Positions 25,352-33,519 of a DNA stretch of 64,000 nt are shown here, one piece after another. Position 1 is the first letter of the stretch. Every line of letters begins with the position of its first letter. The notes under the pieces were generated by a model. That model searched no databases. It saw only the letters and a program-made list of their open reading frames with translations, and was not told the origin of the DNA. The position numbers and the translations under genes were made by a program. Origin of the DNA: Bog-756 sp963753905 (GTDB lineage Bacteria > Actinomycetota > Acidimicrobiia > Acidimicrobiales > RAAP-2); assembly GCA_963753905.1 (NCBI GenBank), contig CAVWDZ010000001.1, forward strand, positions 2,790,001 through 2,854,000, written 5' to 3'.

Positions 25352-26664
25352 CTGCTCGACAGCGCCGGGGTCGGTCCGGGACCCACATCAGGGTCGGGTC
25401 GGTCGTCCCGACCGCGCCCCATGCCGGCGAACAGTCCGACCAGTCCGACGAGGGCCAGGGTGACCAGCATCACGATGATCGCCACCAGGGCGGTCGGCTT
25501 GTCCCAGACCACGAGCACGAGGAGACCCAGGGTGAGCACCCCCCACTGGATCCCCTTGCGGTGGCCGGAGACGAACCCGTGCACCGGACCGGCGGTCATC
25601 CATCCAGGCCTCCGCCGACGGCCGAGCCATCCGCGGAGCGACGAGTTGCCGGCGATCACGGCGATCACGGCGACCACTGCGGACACGATCAGGATGACGC
25701 GGATGCCGTCGAGGAGCTTGGCGCTGACCGTGTCGATGACCGCGGCCGCGGCGTCCTTGGGCTGCGACGGCAGGAGGGAGCCGAGGAACTGGTTGCGCGT
25801 CACATTGGCCGCGATGAGGAGGACGGCCATCGTGAGCGCGAGCCCACCGGCCGACCGGGCCACCCACTTGCGTCGGTCAGCGCTGAGGACGATCGCGCCG
25901 GCGAAGCACAGCAGGGTCAGGATGGGAAGGAAGACGGCGAGCTTGTCGAGGAACTTGACCAGCTTCTGGATCTTGAGCAGCTGCGTCGACCGGAAGAGCA
26001 CCAGGGTCGGCGCGCGGGCGTTCGGGACCTTGTTGAACACGGTGATCCCGCGGGCGTCGAGTTGCTTCTTGATTCGGGCCTGCACCTGTGCCAGGTCCAC
26101 GGTGACCTCGCCGTTGCTCGAGGTGATCGAACCTTCCTTCTGACCGGTCAGCAGGACGTCGAGCTGTTCGTGTGAGCGGCGGATCGACGCGGCCCAGAGC
26201 TTCTGGAAGGCGGGACCCTGGACCAGTTTCAAGGTGAGCTGGTTGGTGACGCTCTTGACCTGCGCGGCCAGGGGTTCTGCGAGGAACCCCGCCTTCGGCG
26301 GCAGCGCTCCCTTGACCCGCTCCTGCAGGTTGGTCTGGGAGACCAGCTCGTTGCTGATCTTGGCGGCCACCGCACTCTGGATGGCCGGGTTCTGGGCCAG
26401 CGGGGTGACGGTGGCCACAAAGGTGTCGGTGTCGAGCAGCTCGTCCCTGGTCCAGACCACGACGACCGACAGCACCGCGAGCAGGCAGGCGAGCACGACG
26501 AGGATCCAGCAGGAGATGGTCTTCCACCGGCGCCCGCCCCTCGCCCTTCCCGCTCCCTCGTCGTCTCGATCGGCGATCACGTCCAACCCGACGGATCCGG
26601 GCTCTTCGTTCGGCTCGTCGTGCTCCCGCTCGGGCGGCACCGGGCCGGCATCATCCTCGGACAC
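25336..26664 (-). CDS. Actinobacterial membrane protein of unknown function
   Basis: 442 residues from the GTG at 26662-26664. An acidic cytoplasmic N-terminus (about 45 residues) is followed by helix 1 (WILVVLACLLAVLSVVVVW, about residues 53-71). A region of about 190 residues outside the membrane begins ELLDTDTFVATVTPLAQNPA, and four or five helices fill the C-terminal half (FLPILTLLCFAGAIVL, LTMAVLLIAANV, VILIVSAVVAVIAVIAG, WGVLTLGLLVLVVW). The architecture and the DTDTFV...AQNPAIQ opening recur in conserved hypothetical actinobacterial membrane proteins. I know no function. The 186 bases upstream hold a tandem repeat and a long palindrome. Confidence 0.6.
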   Translation of the reverse strand: MSEDDAGPVPPEREHDEPNEEPGSVGLDVIADRDDEGAGRARGGRRWKTISCWILVVLACLLAVLSVVVVWTRDELLDTDTFVATVTPLAQNPAIQSAVAAKISNELVSQTNLQERVKGALPPKAGFLAEPLAAQVKSVTNQLTLKLVQGPAFQKLWAASIRRSHEQLDVLLTGQKEGSITSSNGEVTVDLAQVQARIKKQLDARGITVFNKVPNARAPTLVLFRSTQLLKIQKLVKFLDKLAVFLPILTLLCFAGAIVLSADRRKWVARSAGGLALTMAVLLIAANVTRNQFLGSLLPSQPKDAAAAVIDTVSAKLLDGIRVILIVSAVVAVIAVIAGNSSLRGWLGRRRRPGWMTAGPVHGFVSGHRKGIQWGVLTLGLLVLVVWDKPTALVAIIVMLVTLALVGLVGLFAGMGRGRDDRPDPDVGPGPTPALSSSAAQG

Positions 26665-26710
26665 CCTCTCACTGTACCGTCGCGTCGGTCCCAGGCCCTG
26701 GATCGCCGCA

Positions 26711-26758
26711 CCGGTCTCGGACGCGACCGGTCCCGGACGCGGCCGGTCTCGGACGCGG
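26711..26758. repeat. Three tandem 16-bp repeats
   Basis: Units CCGGTCTCGGACGCGA, CCGGTCCCGGACGCGG and CCGGTCTCGGACGCGG, differing at one or two positions, lie in the intergenic region 47 bases upstream of the membrane-protein GTG. They do not encode a protein I can support. Confidence 0.7.
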
Positions 26759-26761
26759 CGA

Positions 26762-26796
26762 TGGTCGCCCCCGTGCACTGTGCACGGAGACGACCA
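26762..26796. promoter_or_regulatory. 35-base interrupted palindrome
   Basis: Outer arms TGGTCG and CGACCA, three unpaired bases on each side, then a perfect inner pair CCGTGCAC and GTGCACGG around a central T. It could be a transcription-factor operator or a terminator hairpin for the SHOCT gene that ends at 26851. It lacks a T-run. Confidence 0.5.
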
Positions 26797-26850
26797 CCTG
26801 CCGGTCATGCTGTGGCTGTCCGATCCGGCACGCGGCCGGACGTGGAGCGG

Positions 26851-27246
26851 TCAGGCGAGGAGCTTGGCCTTCTGCGCCTCGAACTCTGCGTCGGTGATCA
26901 CGCCCTTGGACTTGAGGTCCGCCAGCTTGGCGAGGTCGTCGACGCTGCTCCCCGAGGTCCCCGCCGCCTGCTTGACGTAGGCGTCGAAGGCCTTCTGTTG
27001 CTGCATGGCCTGTTCTGCCGCCCGCTCGTGCATCTTGCCCCCGCGCGCGATGAGGTAGATGAAGACGCCAAGGAACGGGAGGATGATCAGGAAGATCACC
27101 CACAGGGCCTTGGCGAAACCACCGAGGTCATGGCTCCGGAAGACGTCCAGGAAGACGATGATGAGCAGCCAGATCCAGAGGAAGAAGAGGAAGAACTCCA
27201 ACATCGTCCAGAAGATGCTCAACAGTGGATAGGTGTAGGCAAGCAT
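26851..27246 (-). CDS. Two-helix membrane protein with C-terminal SHOCT domain
   Basis: 131 residues from the ATG at 27244-27246, which has AAGGAG eleven bases upstream. An upstream in-frame ATG at 27316-27318 has no such site. The N-terminal 70 residues are two hydrophobic segments (LLSIFWTMLEFFLFFLWIWL and ALWVIFLIILPFLGVFIYLI) of the PLDc_N/cardiolipin-synthase N-terminal type. Next is a Gln/Ala-rich linker, then SSVDDLAKLADLKSKGVITD AEFEAQKAKLL, a classic SHOCT motif (short C-terminal oligomerisation). Function unknown; proteins of this layout are common in actinobacteria and often stress-related. It is divergent from the microprotein-ClC operon. The 218 bases between (27247-27464) show no gene. 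Confidence 0.7.
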   Translation of the reverse strand: MLAYTYPLLSIFWTMLEFFLFFLWIWLLIIVFLDVFRSHDLGGFAKALWVIFLIILPFLGVFIYLIARGGKMHERAAEQAMQQQKAFDAYVKQAAGTSGSSVDDLAKLADLKSKGVITDAEFEAQKAKLLA

Positions 27247-27464
27247 GCGTATCGTCACTCCTTGTGAGGGAACGGGATCGACACTACCGCCATACGTGCC
27301 CAGGTCGTGGTTTTTCATTGGACACGACGGTCACCGTCCGTCGGCACCCGACGGACGTAGGATCACCTGACCCCCGAGAGGACGACCCGGAACATGCCGA
27401 GCACCACGACACGCAGCCGCCACCCCGGCCACCGCATCGTGTCGGATGATCGCTAGGCACCAAC

Positions 27465-27575
27465 GTGGGCTTCTACTACATCGGGACGATCCTGTTCGCG
27501 GCGATGGCAATCGTGTTGGTGGTCGCCTACGTGAAAAAGCGTCGGATGCAGGACGACTGGCCCGACGATGAGTGA
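27465..27575 (+). CDS. 36-residue single-helix membrane microprotein
   Basis: Open frame GTG 27465 to TGA 27573-27575, overlapping the ClC gene start by 8 bases. The peptide is one hydrophobic helix (IGTILFAAMAIVLVVAYV), then KKRR and an acidic tail (DDWPDDE), as expected for a single-pass protein with a cytoplasmic positive flank. The overlap with ClC suggests translational coupling and a subunit or regulator role. There is no clear Shine-Dalgarno sequence and no other in-frame start before the upstream stop at 27447-27449. Not a named family. Confidence 0.5.
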   Translation: MGFYYIGTILFAAMAIVLVVAYVKKRRMQDDWPDDE

Positions 27576-28962
27576 TCCCGCGGTGGACGCCGTTGCGCAG
27601 GATGCCGCTGCGCCTGCCGACCCGATGGCCATGCTGCGCTCGAAGGCCTACATCAAGCTCCTCGTGCTGGCCGCGCTGGTGGGCGTCCCGGTGTCCGCCG
27701 TGGCCTACGGGTTCCTCAAGCTGGTGGCGCTGCTCCAGCACTGGTTCTTCACCTCGATCCCGGACCAGCTGGGCTTCAACGGGCCGCCGGTCTGGTGGCC
27801 GCTCCCGCTGCTCGCAGTGGCGGGAGTGCTGGTCAGCCTCACCATCACCTACCTCCCCGGGACGGCTGGCCACGAGCCGGCCGAGGGGTTCAAGGCCGGC
27901 GGCGGGGCACCGACTGCGGCAGAGCTTCCCGGCGTCTTCCTGGCGGCGTTGGCCACCCTCGCCCTCGGCGTGGTACTCGGTCCCGAGGCACCGCTCATCG
28001 CGATCGGTGGGGGACTCGGCGTCCTCGCGGTGCGGCTGGCCGCCCGCGATGCACCGCCCACGGCGGAGGCGGTCATGGCGGCCGCCGGGAGCTTCGCCGC
28101 CATCAGCACACTCCTCGGGTCGCCGATCATCGGAGCCTTCCTGCTGATGGAGGCCTCCGGCCTCGGCGGTCCGGTGCTCGGCCTGGTGCTCGTTCCCGGC
28201 CTCCTGGCGGCGGGCATCGGGAGCCTGGTCTTCGTTGGGCTCGACAATCTGACCGGATGGGGGACCTTCTCCCTGGCCATACCCGGACTCCCCCACTTCG
28301 CCCATCCAACGGTGGGACTGCTCCTCTGGGGCGTCGCCATCGGCGCGTTCGCCCCACTGGTCGGAACCGGCATCCGCCTGCTCGGACTGGCCCTCCAGAC
28401 GGTGATCGAGCGGCGGCGGCTCGTGCTCACCCCGGCGGCGGGACTGGTCGTGGCCGGCATCGCGGTGGCCTTCGCCGAGATCACCGGGAAGAGCAGCGCC
28501 GAGGTCCTCTTCTCCGGCCAGAGCGCCGTTCCCGGGCTGGTCCTCGATGCCGGGACGTGGACGGTCGGGGCCCTGGTCCTCCTCGTGCTTGCCAAATCCC
28601 TCGCCTACGGCGTCTCGCTGTCCGCCTTCAGGGGCGGGCCGATCTTCCCGGCCATCTTCATCGGAGTCGCCATGGGCGTGGCCGCCTCCCACCTGCCGGG
28701 CATGTCGGTGGTCCCCGGGGCGGCGATGGGCCTCGGGGCCATGACCACGGTCATGCTCCGGCTGCCCATGACCGCGACCTTGCTCGCCACCCTGCTCTTC
28801 GCCGGCGACGGGCTGACCCTCGCCCCCCTCATCATCGTGGCCGTGGTCGTGGCCTACGCGGTCACGGCCTGGCTGCCGCAGACACCGGCCGACCTGCGCG
28901 CCGGGGCTCGCGCCACCGCAGGCACCGCCGCGACACCTATCCCGCCCGCGTCCGCCCCGTGA
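27568..28962 (+). CDS. ClC-family chloride channel or Cl-/H+ antiporter
   Basis: 464 residues, about ten hydrophobic helices. The ClC signatures are present in altered form: GTAGHEPAEG at the GSGIP position, LGPEAPLIAIGG for GREGP with the gating Glu kept, and AFRGGPIFPAIFIG for the GxFxP segment. C-terminal CBS domains are absent, as in many bacterial forms. ClC proteins of this type move chloride against protons or as a leak and can serve as the electrical shunt in acid resistance. A glutamate decarboxylase lies 1.2 kb further on. ATG at 27568 and stop at 28960-28962, the latter overlapping the next gene (GTGA). Confidence 0.9.
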   Translation: MSDPAVDAVAQDAAAPADPMAMLRSKAYIKLLVLAALVGVPVSAVAYGFLKLVALLQHWFFTSIPDQLGFNGPPVWWPLPLLAVAGVLVSLTITYLPGTAGHEPAEGFKAGGGAPTAAELPGVFLAALATLALGVVLGPEAPLIAIGGGLGVLAVRLAARDAPPTAEAVMAAAGSFAAISTLLGSPIIGAFLLMEASGLGGPVLGLVLVPGLLAAGIGSLVFVGLDNLTGWGTFSLAIPGLPHFAHPTVGLLLWGVAIGAFAPLVGTGIRLLGLALQTVIERRRLVLTPAAGLVVAGIAVAFAEITGKSSAEVLFSGQSAVPGLVLDAGTWTVGALVLLVLAKSLAYGVSLSAFRGGPIFPAIFIGVAMGVAASHLPGMSVVPGAAMGLGAMTTVMLRLPMTATLLATLLFAGDGLTLAPLIIVAVVVAYAVTAWLPQTPADLRAGARATAGTAATPIPPASAP

Positions 28963-30161
28963 CCGCTCTGCTGGCGGCAAGCGGGTCGTCGGCCGGCTCG
29001 ATCGCCCTCCACGTCGCCTCCGTGCTGGTCGGCACGGCCATCGCCATGACCGTCCTCGTCTCCGCCCTCGAGACGGTGGTCCTACCCCGAGAGGGCTTCA
29101 CGCGCATCGCCCGGATCACCTTCGCGGTGACCGACCGGATCCTCGTCCACGAGTGGCGCAACCGGGCACGCCGCGACAATCTCCGGGCCCTCTATGCACC
29201 CATCGCGCTGGTCAGCCTCCCGCTGGTCTGGATGCTCTCGGTGATCGTGGGCTTCACCTTCATCTTCTGGGGCATCGACTCGGGCGACGTCCAGCATTCG
29301 TTCGAGATCAGCGGGTCCTCGGTCACCACCCTCGGCTTCGCCGCCCCACAGGGGACCCTGCGGGAAGCGACCACGTTCGTCGAGGCGATCATCGGCCTCG
29401 GCCTGGTCGCCCTGCTGATCAGCTACCTGCCCACCATCTATGCAGCACACCGCGCACGCGAGAAGGGCATCGCGACACTGCGACCCTTCGCCGGCACGCC
29501 CCCGGCCCCGGCCGTCATGCTCGGCAACCTGACCCGTCTCGACGTCGTCGGCAATCCCGACTTCTGGCGCGCCGCGGCCGACTGGATGCTCGAGCTCGAC
29601 CAGACCCATTGCGCATTTCCCGCGCTCTCCTACTTCCCGGAGTCCACGCCCGACCAGTCGTGGGTCGCCTCGGTGGGCTCGCTACTGGACGCGACCGCCC
29701 TCCTGCTGTCGGAGACCCGGTTCCACGCGGTGGAGACCGCGTCCGAGGAAGTGAAAGGACCCTTGCTCGTGCTCGCCCACGGCATGCCCACCATCGTGCG
29801 GATCGGTCGTGCAGCAGGGCTCCCCGTCGAACCGCCGGGCCTCCTGACCGACCTCCTCGGGAAGGTGTCCGAGCCGGGCCCGGAGATCTCGATCCGCCGG
29901 GAGGAGTTCCTCGCCGCGCTCGACGGGCTGCAGTCGCACGCCTCCATCTCGGAAGACGAGCGGGAGGCGTGCTGGCGACAGTTCGCCTGGATCCGCTCCT
30001 CCTACGACCGGGCCATGCGGGGCCTGGCCGGACTCACCCTCGCCGAGCCGGCACCGTGGAGCACCGATCGGCCGGCCGTCGTCGGACGGCCCCGGTTGCT
30101 CACCACCCGACCGCTCGAGGTCGACTGGACGATGCCGGCGGCCCCTGCCGCCGGCGGCTGA
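28959..30161 (+). CDS. Two-pore-helix membrane protein resembling a K+ channel-type protein
   Basis: 400 residues. Helices at about residues 17-37, 82-105 and 140-160, with a loop at 112-131 that reads SSVTTLGFAAPQG. This sits where an ion-channel pore loop would be and resembles the TVGYG filter but with GF in place of GYG. The C-terminal 240 residues are soluble and helical with no recognised regulator domain (no TrkA-N or CNMP motif seen). GTG start overlaps the ClC stop by 4 bases, so it is co-translated with ClC. Channel function is likely but not proved; an alternative is a non-conducting membrane sensor. Confidence 0.55.
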   Translation: MTALLAASGSSAGSIALHVASVLVGTAIAMTVLVSALETVVLPREGFTRIARITFAVTDRILVHEWRNRARRDNLRALYAPIALVSLPLVWMLSVIVGFTFIFWGIDSGDVQHSFEISGSSVTTLGFAAPQGTLREATTFVEAIIGLGLVALLISYLPTIYAAHRAREKGIATLRPFAGTPPAPAVMLGNLTRLDVVGNPDFWRAAADWMLELDQTHCAFPALSYFPESTPDQSWVASVGSLLDATALLLSETRFHAVETASEEVKGPLLVLAHGMPTIVRIGRAAGLPVEPPGLLTDLLGKVSEPGPEISIRREEFLAALDGLQSHASISEDEREACWRQFAWIRSSYDRAMRGLAGLTLAEPAPWSTDRPAVVGRPRLLTTRPLEVDWTMPAAPAAGG

Positions 30162-30192
30162 GCCCTGCGGACCTGCCGGACCCCCGGCTCAG
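30158..30192. terminator. Candidate bidirectional terminator
   Basis: Perfect 7-base inverted repeat CTGAGCC (30158-30164) and GGCTCAG (30186-30192), overlapping the stop codons of both convergent genes, with a 21-base loop. Weak because the loop is long. Confidence 0.3.
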
Positions 30193-31586
30193 AGGTGGCT
30201 GAAGCCGCCGGACTCCTCCTTGGTCATCGCCACCGAGACCGGGTGCTTGTCGAAGTGCCCCATGGCCTGCTTCATGTCCCCGAGCAGCAAGAAGGCGAGA
30301 TCGCGGCTGACGCCCTGGCGCACCAGGATCCGCTGGACGGAGATGTCGGCGACCGACCCGGTCAGCGGGTACGCCGGTACCTGCCAACCCTGCACCCGCA
30401 GCCGGTCGGCGATGTCATAGAGGGTGTAGCCGGGGTCCTCGCCCTCCCGGATGCGCCAGGCGACTGACGGGATGCCGGTCAGGGGGTTGCCGTCGCACAA
30501 GATGTCGAACGGACCCAGCTTCACGATCTCCTCGGCCAAGTACTTGGCCGTCTCGTAGCAGGCGTCGTGAACGTCGCGGTAGCCGTTCCTGCCCAGGCGG
30601 ATGAAGTTGTAGTACTGGGCCACGATCTGCCCTGCGGGGCGCGAGAAGTTGATCTGGAAGACCGGCATGTCACCGCCGAGGTAGGTGACATGGAAGATGA
30701 GGTCGTCCGGGAGCTCGGACTCGTCCCTCCACAGCACCCAGCCCACGCCGAGAGGGGCAAGACCGAACTTGTGGCCGGAGGTGCTGATGGACTTGACCCG
30801 GGGAATCCGGAAGTCCCAGAGGATGCCGGGGGCGCAGAAGGGGGCCAGGAATGCGCCGCTGGCCCCGTCCACATGGATGTCGACGTCGAGACCGGTCTCC
30901 TCGGCCAGCTTGTCGAGGGCCTGGGACAGCTCGAGGACCGGTTCGTAAGAGCCGGTGTAGGTCACCCCGAACGTGGGGACGACCATGATGGTGTTCTCGT
31001 CGATCCGTTCCAGCATCTGGTCGACGTCCATGCAGTACTTGCCGGGCGACATGGGGATCTCCCGCATCTCGATGTCCCAGTACTTGGCGAACTTGTGCCA
31101 GACCACCTGGACCGGGCCGCACACCATGTTGGGCCTGTCCGTCGGCTTTCCCTCGGCCTGGCGCTTGGCCCGCCACCGCCACTTGGCCGCCATGCCGCCC
31201 AGCATGCACGCCTCGGACGAGCCGATGGCCGAGCAGCCGACAGCTCCCCCGCTTTCAGGGGCGTTCCACAGGCCGCCCAGGATCTGCACGCACCGCCGCT
31301 CGATCTCGGCGGTCTGGGGGTACTCGTCCTTGTCGATCAGGTTCTTGTTGATGCAGAGATCCATCAGACCATGGACCTGGTCCTCCTCCCAGGTCTGGCA
31401 GAAGGTGGCCAGGTTCTGGCGTGCGTTGCCGTCGAGCAGCAGTTCGTCGGAGATCGCCTGAAATGCATCTTCGGCCCGCATGGCATCGTCGGGGCACCGG
31501 TGGGACGGCAGGGCGCTGAGGAGATCCTTCCCGGCGTAGACCGATTCGAGGAGTTCGTTACGAGACACGTGCTTGTGAAGGGGCAT
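30189..31586 (-). CDS. gadB: Glutamate decarboxylase
   Basis: 465 residues, the length of E. coli GadB. A PLP enzyme that consumes a proton while making GABA from glutamate. Seen: QNLATFCQTWEEDQVHGLMD, SAIGSSEACMLGGMAAKWRW, the VDIHVDGASGAFLAPF segment with the Asp that contacts PLP, and SISTSGHKFGLAPLG with the PLP-binding Lys. The start is the ATG at 31584-31586, giving MPLHKHVSRNELLESV; the frame is open upstream but without homology. An AAAGG lies about 12 bases upstream. Adjacent to a ClC gene, it fits an acid-resistance module, but the GadC antiporter is not in this window. C-terminal tail lacks the His-Thr end of E. coli GadB. Confidence 0.93.
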   Translation of the reverse strand: MPLHKHVSRNELLESVYAGKDLLSALPSHRCPDDAMRAEDAFQAISDELLLDGNARQNLATFCQTWEEDQVHGLMDLCINKNLIDKDEYPQTAEIERRCVQILGGLWNAPESGGAVGCSAIGSSEACMLGGMAAKWRWRAKRQAEGKPTDRPNMVCGPVQVVWHKFAKYWDIEMREIPMSPGKYCMDVDQMLERIDENTIMVVPTFGVTYTGSYEPVLELSQALDKLAEETGLDVDIHVDGASGAFLAPFCAPGILWDFRIPRVKSISTSGHKFGLAPLGVGWVLWRDESELPDDLIFHVTYLGGDMPVFQINFSRPAGQIVAQYYNFIRLGRNGYRDVHDACYETAKYLAEEIVKLGPFDILCDGNPLTGIPSVAWRIREGEDPGYTLYDIADRLRVQGWQVPAYPLTGSVADISVQRILVRQGVSRDLAFLLLGDMKQAMGHFDKHPVSVAMTKEESGGFSHL

Positions 31587-31677
31587 GGTGCGGTCAACCT
31601 TTCGGCTCTGGTCTGGATGCTGGTCGGTCTGATGCTGGTCTAGCCGACGGCGGTCCGGCACGGAGCCGCGGGCCCGC

Positions 31678-33069
31678 TCAGAGGTCGCTGATGGCGTGGA
31701 TCCTGTCGGTGGCGATCGCGAGCGTGAGGGCCTCGAAGTCCTTCTCGTTCTGGTCGGCGTACGAGGAGGCGAAGCGGCACATGGACTCGTCGAACCGGGT
31801 GCCCGCGCCGAGATAGGAGCCGATGGCGATGGCGTCCCCCGATCGGGCGTGGGCCCGTGCAAGGGTCCACCCGCACATCTGCGCGTAGACAGCCAGGGCC
31901 TCGGGCCGCATGGTCTCGATGTCGGCGGACAGCTTCCAGTCCCAGAGCTGGCGGAAGTAGAAGTCGCGGACGGCGCCGTCCGGTGCCTTCACGCGGTCCC
32001 AGCCGAGGAAGATGTCACTCGCGCTCTGCATCAGTCGCTGGCCCTCGACCACCCGCTGTCCCTGGTTGTCGTACTCGCTCGGCTTGAGGAAGGGCTCGCC
32101 GACCGCCTGCTCGGCCTGCTTGATCTGGAGCACCAGCGGGTCGCCGGCGTCCCGGCCCACGAAGAGCGCGACCCAACACCGGGTCCCCACCGAGCCCACC
32201 CCGACCACCTTCCGGGCCAGGTCGACGAACTCGTAATTGTTCAAGAGGTGTTGCCGGTCCCCGGCCAGCGAGGTCCGGTACGTGGAGAGCCCACCGAGAA
32301 GGGTGGTGGCCAGCTCCATCGCGTTGGGTTCGCTGAAGACGGCGTCCGCCGGGGTCAACAGTGGCGGATCGGCCACGAAGCGCAGCCGGCCGTCGACCTC
32401 TTCGGTCAACTTGGCCATGGCCGAGAGGTGGTCCTTGGTCCGGGCCTTGGCGATGCGGTGCTGGAAGGCCTCGATGATCTTCGGACCGACCTCGGTGCCC
32501 CATCGCGCCACCAGGGTCTGGGCGTCGAGCTTCGCGTACCAGATCTCGATGGTCCGCATGGTCGCGAACTCACGGATGGCCTCCCGGTAGCCGCGGGCGG
32601 CGAGCGCGACCAGCGAGGTGCACTCGGCGCCGTCGAACTCCCTGCTGCGGGCGGCCACCTCGAAGCTCGCGGCCAGGCGCTTGAGGTCCCACTCGAAGGG
32701 CCCGGGAATGGTCTCGTCGAAGTCGTTGACGTCGAAGACCATGTCACGTTCGGGGGAGGCGAACCCGCCGAAGTTGACCAGGTGGGCGTCCCCACACAGC
32801 TGCACGTCGAGATGGGAGTGGACCTCGTGGGCCAGATCGGCGGCCATCACCGCGGCCGCCCCGCGGAAGAACGCAAAGGGCGAGACGGCCATCCTGCCGT
32901 ACCGGATGGGCACGAGGTCGGGAACCCGGGTGGCGGCCTGGAGGGCGAGGATTGCGAGTGGGTCGGTCCGGTCGGCGGGGACCTCCCACTCACCGTGGCG
33001 GGCGCGAGGCACGAGCGACCGCGCCTCGCGTCCGTGGGCCGCTCGCTGGTCCGGGGTCGGCAAGGTCAC
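31678..33069 (-). CDS. DUF2252 family protein
   Basis: 463 residues with the features of the DUF2252 family, a protein-kinase-like fold: FAFFRGAAAVMAADLA, LCGDAHLVNFGGFASPERDM, VFDVNDFDETIPGPFEWDLK and WDWKLSADIETM. The GDAHL and D-N/D-F-D segments match the kinase-like catalytic and metal loops. The substrate is unknown. GTG start at 33067-33069. It ends 91 bases before the GadB start and runs in the same direction, but the spacer shows no hairpin or overlap, so co-transcription is uncertain. Confidence 0.8.
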   Translation of the reverse strand: MTLPTPDQRAAHGREARSLVPRARHGEWEVPADRTDPLAILALQAATRVPDLVPIRYGRMAVSPFAFFRGAAAVMAADLAHEVHSHLDVQLCGDAHLVNFGGFASPERDMVFDVNDFDETIPGPFEWDLKRLAASFEVAARSREFDGAECTSLVALAARGYREAIREFATMRTIEIWYAKLDAQTLVARWGTEVGPKIIEAFQHRIAKARTKDHLSAMAKLTEEVDGRLRFVADPPLLTPADAVFSEPNAMELATTLLGGLSTYRTSLAGDRQHLLNNYEFVDLARKVVGVGSVGTRCWVALFVGRDAGDPLVLQIKQAEQAVGEPFLKPSEYDNQGQRVVEGQRLMQSASDIFLGWDRVKAPDGAVRDFYFRQLWDWKLSADIETMRPEALAVYAQMCGWTLARAHARSGDAIAIGSYLGAGTRFDESMCRFASSYADQNEKDFEALTLAIATDRIHAISDL

Positions 33070-33177
33070 GGCATCATTCTCACACCCTGCCGGACCACCT
33101 GCCCACGGCGAACGGGCACGTGCCCGCGGTCGAGCCCCCGGCCACGCCGCCCGGGCACGGCCTCCGTCGCGGCCGAC

Positions 33178-33444
33178 TCAGCCGGCGCGGGCTTTCTTGC
33201 GCCGCTGTCCGAGGAAGATCACGAGCCGGTCGACCAGTGCGCCGAGCACGGCCGCGATGAGCAGCACCCAGATCAGGCTGACCTCTGCGTTGAAGAACAC
33301 GAATCCCACCTTGACCGTGTCGGAGTTGTCGATCACGAAGGCGACGAGCAGGACCAGGGCGAGACCGCTCACGACAAGGCGGGCGACGTCCCTGGGCTCC
33401 CGCTTCCTGGCGGGGGACGCCCCGCCTCCCGAGGATCTGGGCAT
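33178..33444 (-). CDS. LapA/DUF1049-type membrane protein
   Basis: 88 residues. ATG at 33442-33444 has AGGAGG at good distance, so I use it instead of a longer upstream frame. Two helices (VVSGLALVLLVAFVIDNSDT and SLIWVLLIAAVLGALVDRLV) with the short NSDTVKVGFVFFNAEVSL loop and a basic C-terminal tail are typical of LapA-like proteins, which in enterobacteria assist lipopolysaccharide assembly. In actinobacteria the role is unknown. It follows nuoN by 75 bases in the same direction and may belong to that transcript. Confidence 0.75.
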   Translation of the reverse strand: MPRSSGGGASPARKREPRDVARLVVSGLALVLLVAFVIDNSDTVKVGFVFFNAEVSLIWVLLIAAVLGALVDRLVIFLGQRRKKARAG

Positions 33445-33519
33445 GGTCCCTCCTAGTCCGGTTGCGCCTCTGCCGACAGTACCCGGGGCACCCACCGGGC
33501 GCGGGCATGGGGCGAACCG

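Noticed and set aside
27331..28980. Long open frame (549 codons) on the strand opposite the ClC gene
   Set aside because: Rich in Arg, Gly, Asp and His with no motif. It mirrors codon bias of a high-GC gene on the other strand, and ClC is clearly real.
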